Shown here in pieces: positions 33,225 to 43,466 of a DNA stretch of 64,000 bases. The position numbers were made by a program, and so were the translations under genes. The stretch is from Diphasiastrum complanatum (taxonomy: Eukaryota; Streptophyta; Lycopodiopsida; Lycopodiales; Lycopodiaceae): positions 76,909,024-76,973,023 of the forward strand of contig CM055096.1 of the NCBI GenBank assembly GCA_029204225.1, given 5' to 3'. Numbering within the stretch: the first letter of the stretch is position 1; each line of letters starts with the position of its first letter. Under the pieces are notes generated by a model. The model was not told the origin of the DNA. It did not search any database and saw only the letters and a list, made by a program, of their open reading frames with translations.

Positions 33225-33620
33225 TGTGCAAGGTGCTGCCCACAGTGTAAGCACGGGTGCGTCCACGGTCGGGTTGGTCGGCAGAACGGGGGACTTGATG
33301 AGTCAAGGTGCTGCCCTTGAGGTGTAAGCATGGTCAGTTCTCGCGGTTCGGGCCTGGCGCTGTCTGCACGTAGGACGGATGAGGCAAAGTGCTGCCTAGG
33401 GAGGTGAAAGCACGGTCTGTACCTTGTGGGGTGCGGGGCGATATATTCGAACTGTACGGGTTAACCATTGATACAGAGATGCTGCTCGAATTCGGGTGTA
33501 AAGCACGGGTGGTTAGCTGCCGGTGCGGGATAGCTGCCGATCGTTTAGCTATAAGGGCTATCGACCAAAAAGTGGTGGGGCGTGACTGAGGCAATGTCCT
33601 GCTTAATGGTGAAAGCACGG
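33225..33620 (+). repeat. Degenerate hairpin-forming leader repeats of element E
   Basis: At least five spaced units near 33228, 33304, 33384, 33478 and 33592 share the pattern GGCAAWGTGCTGCC..GGTGWAAGCACGG. GTGCT and AGCAC can pair around a 10-20 base loop, so each unit could form a small stem-loop in the RNA. Leader repeats of this kind could act in packaging or dimerisation, but that is inference. Confidence 0.7.
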
Positions 33621-33894
33621 ATAGTTGGAGGGGTGTCCTATGTGGGCTGATTCCGTGATCGATTTGTATGAGCGTGGCGAGGCAAAGGTCCATTGGCAAG
33701 ACCATCTCAAAGGGGGACCTTGTCTTTGTTACTTGTTAGTAAACCTGCCTGAGTGTCTTACTTGTACATATTCGTGGTGAGTCTTAGTACTCGTGCTTTG
33801 TCTGGTTTGCATGATTGCTTGTGATACAAGGAGCTGATGGCTCGAGAAGGAACCTTTTCTTTTGAAGGCCGATACCATCAAACAAAGATAACTA

Positions 33895-34398
33895 CAGAAT
33901 CTGTGGGACGGATTTGCAGTTCAAGTACTCACACGTGAACGACAACAAAACGACTCAATGTTTGCAAAGGATGGATGGCTAGCCTGTTTCTTGGGTTAGT
34001 TTCATTTGCGACAACGCCCACCAGACGCAAGCAGGAAGTCAAAAGCTGGAAAGGGCCATTTTAGGGGAGATCTTCTATGGAGGAGTTGGTCTTCATTTTG
34101 GGATGGCCACCTTCGGAACTGAAACTCACTGAGCATGGGCGATATCCAGAATCTGTGCGGCGGATTTGAAGTTCAAGTACTCGCACGTGAACGACAACGA
34201 AATGACTCAATGTTTGCAAAGGATGGATGGCTAGCCTGTTTCTTGGGTTAGTTTCATTTGCGACAACGCCCACCAGACGCAAGCAGGCAGTCAAAAGTTG
34301 GAAAGGGCAATTTCAGGGGAGATCTTCTATAGCAGTTGGTCTTCATTTTGGGACGGCCACCTTCGGAACTGAAACTCACTGAGCATGGGTGATATCCA
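33895..34398 (+). repeat. About 250 bp tandem duplication inside element E
   Basis: CAGAATCTGTGGGACGGATT at 33895 recurs as CAGAATCTGTGCGGCGGATT at 34147. The units run in parallel through GTGAACGACAACRAAAYGAC and GGATGGATGGCTAGCCTGTT to GATATCCAG near 34398. A few substitutions and a short deletion (in the CTATGGAGGAG segment) separate the copies. Confidence 0.9.
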
Positions 34399-34774
34399 GT
34401 ATCAGTTGGGTTTTTCCTCAAAGGGGAAAAGACTAGGATCCTCTTCAGAGATTGGCAACAAGTTGGATCGAGCCATAATCCTAGCAGATGGGAAGCAAAG
34501 TGTTGGAAAGGCTTTTTGTCCGAAGAACTCTACTCTAAGTCCGATCAGCTGATTTATTAAGTTGAGGGGAACTATCACACACACCTCTCTCTTGGGGCAA
34601 ATTTTGAATAAAAGTTAATCAAAATGGGGGCAAATTCAAGGTGACCTAGCCATACTCACACGAGGAGACTGGCGAACTTTGGACCTAATAAGTTGACAAG
34701 TTTTTGTTGTGGAAAGGAAAGTTTGTTATAGGCTTTCTCTGGACCAGCAATGATGAGGAAACATATGAGTACGC

Positions 34775-35165
34775 TGGCTTGTGTTATGTGTAAGGCAGCT
34801 GATCAATGAAGGAACTGTGAAAGTTGAGTCTTACATGAGAGACTTGGTATTTCGAATAGACGCTAAGGGACAGTTCGCGTTGAGATCAGATTAGTGCAAA
34901 CTCTGGGTGCATGTTTCTGATTCAAAGAGAGCTACTTGAAGCCAAGTTCGATGTACACTTCTTGTCTTGACTGTGAGGCAACTAACTAGTGATGGAATTG
35001 TGAAAGTCAAGTTTTGCACGACAGACATGGTGCTTCAAACAAACGCGAAGACTTAGTTCAGATGCGGATCAAACTGGTGTGACCCTTTGACTTTCCACGA
35101 GGTCAATGGTTACATTTGGGCTGATTCAAAGAGCTACTTCAAGCTAAGTGAGAGGTGCACTGCGG
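34775..35165 (+). repeat. Diverged duplication of about 195 bp in element E
   Basis: The order GGCAGCTGATCAATGAAGGA, GTGAAAGTTGAG, ATTCAAAGAGAGCTACTTGA in 34790-34955 is repeated more loosely as GGCAACTAACTAGTGATGGA, GTGAAAGTCAAG, ATTCAAAGAGCTACTTCA in 34977-35145. One frame reads coding-like (QLINEGTVKVESYMRDLVF) but is soon stopped, so it may be a remnant of an old gag-like gene. This is not certain. Confidence 0.6.
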
Positions 35166-35730
35166 AGTACTCAATCTTTGCCTACCTTAAAGAGCCAAGA
35201 TGGAAAACTATCAAAATCAGGCTAGGACAAGGAGAGAAATCAAGGTGCAGAAGCAACAAGGCACGGAGTGGACCATAAAGTGGGCAATCAAACGATAAAT
35301 CCTTTGGCTCAGGGAGCCCTGATACCTGTGTGGAACTGAACAAATCTGGAGCTCAAGGAGCTCAACACAAAGTGCATCAAGGACAAATCAGGAGCTCAAA
35401 GGAGTTCCAAAGTCAAAAGTCAGAAGCGACAGGGGCGAACATTTCAAAGAAAGGCCTCTGTCACTAGTTAATAAGGTTTTTGGGTTTTACGAAAGCGATA
35501 TCAAATCTACGCTTTTCCCAGACAAAGATATGTTTCAAGTTATGTAATCTTTTAGTACAAAGAGCTGAGCCTCCGACTTGTGGTGTGCCGGCTTCAATGT
35601 TAATAAAAAGTAGCCAGTAAATTGAGTACTGTGCCAAGTAGCTTAAATGTATAGTTATTTTAATTGGGAGACACCTTTACTTTAATCTGACATCTGATGA
35701 GGACATCAGATTTTATAAAGGTGGGGTGGA

Positions 35731-36949
35731 TGTTGTAAAGCTACCTTTACAAGCTTTACTTCCGGCGCCATCGGCGCCAGCTATGTCCCAGGCACCAGCA
35801 GCGCCCCTGCTGCTCCCGGCGCCACTGTGACCAGAATTCAGCCGGCGCCAAGTTCCTATGGCTGAAAATCTTTGATCGGTTCTAGCGAAGTCCAGAGAGC
35901 TCAGATCGATGTGCAATCACCTCACACGATTTAGGCATGATTAAAGGAAGCCTGGGGATCAATAAAATCTAGAGAGAGAAAATGACTTTCTAGAAAGAGA
36001 ACATCCTAGAGAGAGAAAAACGTGCTTTATCAGCTTGGGTAGAGTGCTTGGTATGAGGGGGGGGTGCCGAATCACACCAATACTATAGGGGAGTGCGGGT
36101 TGCGACTCAGGACGAGCTCCAACCAAGTCTCAGCCTCCCTTGCTGGAATGTTGTCATGGCTCTCGCTTTGGCATGCTAGCGCCCCGGAGACTAGGGTCGG
36201 TCACACAGTTGAAATGTAACCTTCTCAGATTTATCAATAAAGTGAGATTTTTCTCAAACTGACTCTGATTACCTTCTAGGTTTCAGTGTTCGGTAAAAGC
36301 GCCAGTTGTAAGGCCGCTTTCAAAATTTTTAACTTGGCACATAACTGAGGGTCTTATCCCGGGACGCCAACGGTATGCCGTCGGGACCATTCGGTCCGTG
36401 GTGCCAGCGGTATGCTGTCGGGACCATTTGGTCCAGGAACTGGTTGTTTCCATATCTGTCGCGGCTTGTGGTTCTGAGTGTTCCTTGCATGAACGTGAAT
36501 GGGTTAAGCTCTTGGGGAACGGGCTCTAACCTGTCGGCTGAGTTGGATGGCTTGCTTGGGTGGATGTTACCTGTTTATGGCTGTCCAGTCTGGCGTGGCG
36601 CCAGGTTGGCTTCCAGCGCTCGTGACGAAGCTTTCAGTTGGTTAAGTCTGATGTAAGTCAGACCGCTTGCTTGGAATGGATGTTACTCGTTTGTAACGAA
36701 GCTTCGAGTTGGTTAAGTTGGATGTATGTCGGGCGGCTTGCTTGGAGGGAAGTCACCCACATCGGGACCCCCGATCTGGCATGGCGCCAGGTTGGATCTC
36801 AATGTTGGTTTTTGGAACTTCATGTTGGTTAAGTCTGATCGTTGTTGGCAAGTTGGCTACTTGTATGTCAAGTGGGTTTGGATGGCAAGAGTTGAAGGCT
36901 GGGAAGCTAAGTCGTGGTTCCCGGCTCCCTTTGGGATGCCTGCGCTACA
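35731..36949 (+). repeat. 3' LTR of element E
   Basis: It matches 31903-33142 over its length with small indels: part of the GGCGCC cluster near 35800 is shorter, and ATTT is added near 36229. It follows the purine tract AAAGGTGGGG (35717-35726) and ends GCGCTACA before the target duplication. Confidence 0.92.
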
Positions 36950-37714
36950 AGTATGAACCCATTGAATTCATGTAAAGTGGAGATAAATAAAAGTGATGAA
37001 CAAAAAATGTTGCTTCTCTCTCACTATAGGATCCAATAATGGTGTGTTACCATCTCCTATGCAAGATCTTGCAACAAACTATGAGATGATTCTCACTAGC
37101 TATCTCAATCTCTCCAAAACTAGATCTACTTCATATCAAATGATGGAGTATGGGCAAAGCTAGGATCAAACACTCTTAGCACGTGTGAAATACACTAAGA
37201 AACCAAATTTGACTCAAATACAATGATATTGCATGAAACAAAATGGTTAAGATCTCAAAACAGTGCCTAGATCACATATAGATGAGATTGGTAAGCATTC
37301 AACTGTGATTTTGGATCAAACAAACAATCTCTTGACCAAACCAAATGTGTCCACCCAGTTCTAGGTGCCCTATCTAACCCTCTTCAAAAGCTTATAACTT
37401 TTGATTGGCAAACCAAATGGAATGAAACTGATTGCATCAAAAACTAGACAAAAATAGCTTCAAAACAAGCTATCTAGCAAGATTTTTGGATCAAACATAA
37501 AAGAGAACTCTCAAACTGAAATTTGATGTTCCTCACACATTTCTGAGCACCTAATTCCGTATAGTACCAGGTCAGACCCAATCAATGCCCTATTGATCTC
37601 TTTTGATCCAAAATTGGACAAGATAGCTAGGAAAATGGATCTTGACAATTTCTAGCTCAGCATTGATGAATAGTTTTCACTCAAATGGATCAAAATGCAT
37701 GGTAACCTTAGGTA
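36950..37714 (-). other. Leader and gag start of element D
   Basis: This is the 5' untranslated leader on the minus strand, ending in a gag ATG at about 36971 (reading ATGAATTCAATGGGTTC, equivalent to the gag start at 50352 in element F). The sequence from about 37500 to 37000 matches 49800-50290 in reverse complement. Element E cuts gag a few codons after its start. Confidence 0.8.
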
Positions 37715-37727
37715 GGCTCTGATACCA
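37715..37727 (-). other. Primer binding site of element D
   Basis: TGGTATCAGAGCC on the minus strand directly follows the 5' LTR end TCTACA. It is an exact match to the plant copia Met-tRNA primer site. Confidence 0.92.
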
Positions 37728-38553
37728 TGTAGATTTCACACGTGTGGACTGTCCACAACATGTACTTGTGATCTCCTAAGGTGTGTAGATGCGCCAAGAT
37801 CAAGACTAGATTGAGATTCAAGATCTATCTTTGATTCTATGGCAAAAACACACTACTACATGCATTCAATCACTTCCAACTCTCACTCACATGTGTGGGA
37901 AGTGTTCCAAAAGTAATCCAAGTAAAAACAAGCTGCTCTCCTTGGGTAGAGAGAGAAAATCTTCAATAGCTCTCGAGTAGAGAGAGAAAACTAGAAAATC
38001 ACTTACACTCAAAATCTACTCAATCTCAAAATCAAATAGATCCAAATGAGAAGTACAATTATACTAGTTGATCCATGAGCTACCACTATGCTTAACTATG
38101 ATTGGACCACACTTTTGCCACCTCTTAATCCTATTGGACCATTGATCCATTCACCTCTAAATTCTATTGGACCATTTTCAAGCGAACCTCAAATTCTATT
38201 GGACCACTCATGGTCCCACCTCTAAATCCTATTGGACCTCTTAAACTTCATCAAACAAAAGCATTACACTTGTCTACACTCTAATTGGCACGAGTTTGGC
38301 CTCCTACTCTATTTTGGCTCAATAGTGGCATTACAAGTGGAAATGGATAATTTGCCATCTATGCCAAATTTGATCCTATCAACATCCTACACCTAAATGC
38401 TTGACTATAAAATTCTATGAGACCCCTATATCAAACATTTTTTATTTACTTTACAATTCTCCACACGTGGGAACATCCTCCATACATGTGAGATTCACTT
38501 ACAAACTTCTATCATAAAAAAATACCAAGCTAGATTTTTGCCAATTTCTCACA
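37728..38553 (-). repeat. 5' LTR of element D
   Basis: This is 826 bp, from TGTGAGAAATTGGC (38553) to GAAATCTACA (37728) on the minus strand. A CACACGTGTG palindrome is kept at 37737-37746. The second palindrome has become CACATGTGTG here, showing that the LTRs have diverged since insertion. Confidence 0.93.
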
Positions 38554-38652
38554 CTCAATGCCTATTGGCCAATTTCTACCTCCCTTGTTTGAATTTGAAG
38601 GTGTGTTATGTAAAAGCCCTATAGGATTGCCCCTAAGATGAGAATAGAAAAA

Positions 38653-39366
38653 TGTCAGAAATGGTGAACTCCTGCAACTTTGTCGCAGCACGAACAAGAC
38701 ACGAAGGTCAAACAATTCGCGAAAGTCAACATGTCTTTGACTCGAAGCACGAACGATTCGCGAATCAATCGCGAATCGCAAACACACCTCTAGTTTCGCA
38801 AATCTGCAAAAGGGACGCAAAACGAAAACAACGAAAAGAATGAAAGCAAACGGGAGATTACGAATCAGACAAAGAAAAATCTTTCGCGCTGCCAGTTGGC
38901 AACTTAACGGGCTTCACGCCCAGCTGAAACGAGTAGCAACGATGGAGACTAACTAACTAGTTGATTAAGCATTAACTAGTCATGTAATTCGACGTTTAGC
39001 TATCTTGTAAACTCCACATAGTGGAGGTATAAACGATCCTCTCTGGATCATAACATACATGATGTGAATACAGAGATCTGTAAGAGACAGAGAGAAACGT
39101 AGCGAATAGAGTAAGAAACAAAAGACACCATAGCTGTGCATGAAAGTCTGCCAACGAGCAGAACACAACAAAAGAGTAGAATTTCATTTTGCCAACGAGC
39201 GAGACACTGGCGATGTCACTCTAAATTAAAACTGATAATTCAATCACTCTATTTTCGTGCATCTTGTCTTGTGTTGTGTATCATGATTGCTCAGAAAATT
39301 TTTCACAATAAAGAATACGAAGTGAGGACGAACACGAATCAGTCCCACGCATGCGCTCCCGCGACA
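38653..39366 (+). repeat. 5' LTR of element I
   Basis: It begins TGTCAGAAATGG and ends CCGCGACA (714 bp). TCGCGAA palindromic phrases cluster at 38715-38790. It lacks a segment near 39290 that the 3' LTR retains. Confidence 0.92.
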
Positions 39367-39379
39367 TGGTATCAAAGCC
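39367..39379 (+). other. Primer binding site of element I
   Basis: TGGTATCAAAGCC directly follows the 5' LTR and differs from the standard plant copia primer site at one position. Confidence 0.9.
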
Positions 39380-39431
39380 AACAGGTTGTCACTATTGATA
39401 TCCCAGTAGTGATTCTTCCAGACAACATAAT

Positions 39432-40240
39432 ATGGCTATGACAATCCAGACCAGAGTAGCAATCAGTCTCGATGGCGCAAATTACAAAATCTGGAAATTC
39501 AAAATCAAAACACTCCTGAAGGACAAAGGCATCTGGTCGGTGACCGAGATCTCAGAGGTGCAGCCTCCAGAGGAAGACCCGAGGAGAGCTGAATGGATCA
39601 GAAAGGATGAGTGCGCAATGGAGATTATCGTTTCGTCCATAAATGAAGATCTACTCATGCAGATGAAGACTGCGAAAGCAACCATGCAACATGGGAAAGA
39701 TCAAAGCAGAAGTATGAAGTGAGGGCTGCAGCTTCAATCATGCACCTTCACAATCAGCTGCAATCAATACGGTGGGATGGAAACCAGTTGGATCAGCACA
39801 TTGAGAAGATCAGAACGATCTTTGCTCAACTCGCTGCATCAGGACAGGAGCACCAGGTCCCAGCACCACAGCAGCTGATGTACTTCATGAAATCTCTACC
39901 GACGTCCTATCAGCCGCTGAGAATGCTCATATTGAGTCTACTAGATATGACATTCGACAAAGCAGTCAGTCTTGTCGCTGATGAGAGACTGATGAGAGAC
40001 AAAGGAGAGGGAAGCAGTGATCAAGAGAAGGCTCTCTTCATGAAAGGAAAGAAGAAGAGCAAAAACAAGCCAAGATTTGAGAAGATGAAGTCCTCAAATC
40101 AACAATCTTCTTCCTGCGATCACTGCCACAAACCAGGCCATACAGCCAACAAATGCTAGTTCAATCCAGCAATACCTTGCATGCACTGCAAGAAGAAAGG
40201 GCATTCTGCATATGACTGTAGATTCAACCCAAAAAGAAAA
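39432..40240 (+). pseudogene. Element I gag with two zinc knuckles
   Basis: ATG 39432 opens with RVAISLDGANYKIWKFKIK, a copia gag N-terminus. A frameshift near 39695 moves to the frame starting at 39719, which contains LHNQLQSIRWDGNQLDQHIE. Two CCHC knuckles follow: CDHCHKPGHTANKC (about 40115-40156) and CMHCKKKGHSAYDC (40181-40222), separated by an in-frame TAG at 40157-40159. Two knuckles is a less common arrangement for copia gag. The basic KKKSKNKPRFEK segment before them fits RNA binding. Confidence 0.85.
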
Positions 40241-41675
40241 AATAAAGCTGAAAAAGCAAACGTTGCAGAATCTTCCAAAGATGCAGAAAGTGGTGACGAA
40301 GCTTTCATGATACTCGACGAAGCTTCAACAAGCTACTCCGAACATGACTACGATGTGGTCATCGATTCAGGAGCAACATCTCACATAACCTGCAACAAGA
40401 ATAACTTGATCAACTCTCGCGAACTCGAAAACGACAGAGCAGTGACTCTAGGCGATGGAAGCAGACACGATGTCAAGGGCATCGGCTTTCTAAAGCTACG
40501 AACACTGTCAGGCCAAACAGAGCTTCCAGGAGCACTCTATGTGCCCTCACTTAGAAAAGATCTGCTATCTGTCTCCAAGATGGCAGATCTAGGCATTCGA
40601 GTTTTGTTTGACGGCAACACTTGTCGTATGATCGAGAAGATGACAAACAAGTTGCTGACGGTCGGAGGTAGAGAAGGAAACCTCTACCAGGCCAAAATAA
40701 TTAGCAACTCTGATAGCATATTAAATGCTTCAGTAAACGAAGATCAGCTCTAGCATAGGAGAATGTATCATCTGAACATGTGGAGCCTGTATGACATGAG
40801 CACAAAGGACATTGTCACAAGTCTCAAAATATCAAGGCCCGAGGCTGAGTTCTGCAAAGCTTGTCAGAAAGGCAAGCAACATCGAAATCCATTCACACAC
40901 GAAGGAAGAAGAGACAAGGAAGGTCTTGAGCTTGTCCACTCTGATGTGTGTGGACCGATGAAAACAGATTCGCTCTCAGGTTCGAGATATTTTCTAATGT
41001 TCATAGATGATTACAACCGAATGACCACGATCTACTACTTGAAGAAGAAATCCGAAGTATTTGATTCTTTCAAGAAGTTCGTGGCATTCGCCGAGTGACA
41101 CACCTCAAAGCGGATACAGATCCTTAGATCTGACAATGGAGGTGAATACAAAACTACAGAATTCACAAGATTCTGCGAAGAACAGGGGATTGAACACCAG
41201 TTCACTCCTGCATACACACCAGAATACAACGGTGTGACAGAAAGAAAAAACCAAACGCTAGTCGAAAGAGCCAGATGCATGATGGCATAGGCTCAATTGC
41301 CAGGCCAATTTTGGGCCGAAGCAATAGCTGCAGCTGTACACCTGCAAAACAAATCAACAACGATGGCGCTAGAGAACAAAACATTGTACGAGATATGGAC
41401 AAGCAGAAAGCCTGATCTGTCATATGCACGAGTGTTTGGGTGTGCAGCATACAAGCACATTCCAAAGGAAAAGAGAAGCAAGCTCGACGACAAATCCGAG
41501 CAAACAATCATGGTTGGCTACTCGAACGGAACACATGTGTACAGACTCTACGATCCAACCACGAAGAAGGTTGTTTCAAGCAGAGATGTGAAGTTCGATG
41601 AGTCCAAATTCCCTAGACTGAAAGACGAAAGAGGCCATGAGATCTTCACACTACTGCCTATTCAAGAGGGAGATT
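40241..41675 (+). pseudogene. Element I protease and integrase
   Basis: The protease active site D-S-G-A lies at 40364 in VVIDSGATSHITC. The GAG-pre-integrase H and C motifs follow (HRRMYHLN after a TAG at 40751, then CKACQKGKQH). The integrase has the catalytic D in HSDVCGPM (40937), D in LRSDNGGEY (about 41127) and E in NGVTERKN (about 41227), so the DDE triad is kept. Stops interrupt at 41097 (TGA) and 41288 (TAG, expected Gln). The C-terminal part ends at a TGA near 41675. A Trp-to-TAG change best explains the 40751 stop (family consensus LWHRR). Confidence 0.88.
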
Positions 41676-43339
41676 GAGGACAGTCATCAAATCAAAATGC
41701 AGGACCCCAAACTACAGAGCAACAAGAAACAGAGGACCGACCCCACGAACAAGAAATGTTCGAACAGCGATGAAACGAATCTCGAAGGTCAACAAGACAA
41801 AGTAGACCTCAGACCGCTATTTTGACAATCTTCAATGGAGCGAAGACACACAGTTCGAGTACTGCAACTTCACCGAAGAGCCAGCTACATACCAAGAAGC
41901 TATCCAGAGTCCAGAGGGAGAATTCTGGAAACAAGCAATGTCAGAAGAGATCGAGTCGATGAGGCAAAATGAGGCATGGACATTAGAGCCACTGCCAGGA
42001 AACAAAAAAGTAGTCGACTGCAAATGGGTGTACAAGAAGAAGCTGAAATTAGATGGCACCATTGGCCGCTACAAAGCAAGGCTTGTCGCAAAGGGCTGCA
42101 CGCAGAGATATGGTGTCGACTATTTTGACACATATTTGCCCATGGTCAAGATGACAAGCATAAGGCTGCTCCTTGCATACGCCACACAGTACAATCTGGA
42201 AATTCACCAGATCGACGTGAAAACAGCCTTTCTCCACGGATATCTAGAGGAGGAAATTTTCATGAAGCAACCTGAAGGCTATAAAGACCCCGACAATAGA
42301 CATTATGTATGTCGACTGCAGAGATGCATCTACGGTCTAAAACAGGCATCACAAGTCTAGTACAAAAAGCTTGATGGTCTTATGAAGTCTCTAGACTTCA
42401 ATCCTACTCAACCAGACTGTAATGTCTACATCCAAAGAGTAGGAAAGGATTTTGTGATACTAACCATTTTTGGATGATTCGCTGATGATAGGAAATTCCT
42501 TGATGTTGATCAAAGACACGAAGAGTCAGATTTATGAAAACAATGAAATCACAGATCTTGGAGAAGCAACAAAATGCCTAGGGCTAGAGATCAGAAGAGA
42601 TCGAACAAATGGTGCCATGCACTTGAGTCAGTCAGAATACGCCAAAAAAGTGCTGAAGCAGTACCACATGATGGACTATAAAGAGAAAGCCACACCAATG
42701 ATAGCTGGAGCCAAGCTCACGAAATACGATTGCCCAAAAACAGAAGAGAAAGAACAGAAGATGGCAGGCATACCCTACCAGAACTTAATCGGTAGTCTGA
42801 TGTACTTAACAATTTGTACCAGACCCGATCTGGCCTTTTTTGTTTACGCATTGAGCCAATTTTGTTTCAATCCTAGTCTAGCACATTGAAAAATGGCCAA
42901 ATGAATCCTACAATATCTGAAGGGTACCCAGAACATTGGATTAACCTACAGAGCTAGAAACAAAGAGAAAGGATTCGAGTTGCATCACTATAGTGATGCG
43001 AGCTGGGCGAGCTACAAAGATGAAAACAAGTCCATTACTGGAGGATGTACGATAGCGTACGGAGTTTTAATCAGCTGGATATGCAAAAAGCAAACCTTGG
43101 TTGCTCAATCCTCTTGCGAAGCTGAATCTGTCGCAGTCTCAAAAGTGGCAAATGAGGTAGTGTGGCTGCAAATGATGTTGGAGCCAATCGGGATACCGCA
43201 AGAGGGGCCAAACACGATGATGATGGACTCTCAGAGTGCCATCTATCTGTCCCAGGATCCTGTCTTCCATTCAAAGATGAAGCACATTCCTCTGAAGTAC
43301 CATCATATTCAAGATTTGATCTCGAAAGGAGAGCTCTAG
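41676..43339 (+). pseudogene. Element I reverse transcriptase and RNase H
   Basis: A linker (41676-41937) leads to RT from SEEIESMRQNEAWTL (41938), with VDCKWVYKKK, YKARLVAKG, IHQIDVKTAFLHGYLEEE and CIYGLKQA. A TAG at 42358 stands where family members have Trp. The catalytic motif near 42467-42480 (expected F-V-D-D) has lost two bases, leaving DDSLMIGN in another frame. RT ends before two stops near 42888 and 42903. RNase H (42980-43339) has YSDASWASYKDENKSITGG, SSCEAESVAVS and the HSKMKHIPLKYHH motif. The tail (NMIADLLTKLLDKPLF, 43365-43412) follows in another frame. Confidence 0.88.
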
Positions 43340-43457
43340 GTCCAGTTCATAAAATCAGAAAATATGATTGCAGATCTCCTCACGAAACTGCTCGACAAGC
43401 CACTCTTTACCAAGCAAAGAGAGGCAATTGGATTAAACAAACAAACCTGCAAGGTTC

Positions 43458-43466
43458 AAGAGGGAG
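43458..43466 (+). other. Polypurine tract of element I
   Basis: AAGAGGGAG immediately precedes the 3' LTR start TGTCAG, as needed for plus-strand priming. Confidence 0.8.

Larger units (their letters stand above)
31903..36949 (+). mobile_element. Non-coding LTR element E nested in element D, target duplication AGTAT
   Basis: A 5047 bp plus-strand element lies between AGTAT duplications (31898-31902 and 36950-36954). It has long LTRs (31903-33142 and 35731-36949) with ends TGTTGTAAAG and GCGCTACA, a primer site just inside the 5' LTR, and a purine tract AAAGGTGGGG next to the 3' LTR. The 2.59 kb interior contains repeats but no gag or pol domain that I can recognise, so it looks like a large non-autonomous (LARD-like) element. 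It interrupts element D at the start of its gag. Superfamily unknown; long GC-rich LTRs and the TGGTATCAGAG site are compatible with gypsy. Confidence 0.9.
29916..38553 (-). mobile_element. Ty1/copia element D with target duplication CTCAA
   Basis: The minus-strand element is bounded by CTCAA at 29911-29915 and 38554-38558. It has 5' LTR 37728-38553 (826 bp), primer site 37715-37727, leader and gag start to 36950, then the inserted element E, then gag-RT remnants and 3' LTR 29916-30738 (823 bp). LTR termini are TGTGAG and TCTACA. Without element E the interior is only about 1.9 kb because most of gag, protease and integrase are deleted. A relative with intact gag, protease and integrase lies at 49800-52440. 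Confidence 0.92.

Noticed and set aside
32483-33327. Several overlapping plus-strand frames in and after LTR E
   Set aside because: They overlap in all frames, span the LTR end and primer site, and are not conserved in the second LTR (36375-36975). LTR sequence explains them.
34061-34294. 77-codon minus-strand frame in element E
   Set aside because: It lies across a tandem duplication and is not kept open in the other copy.
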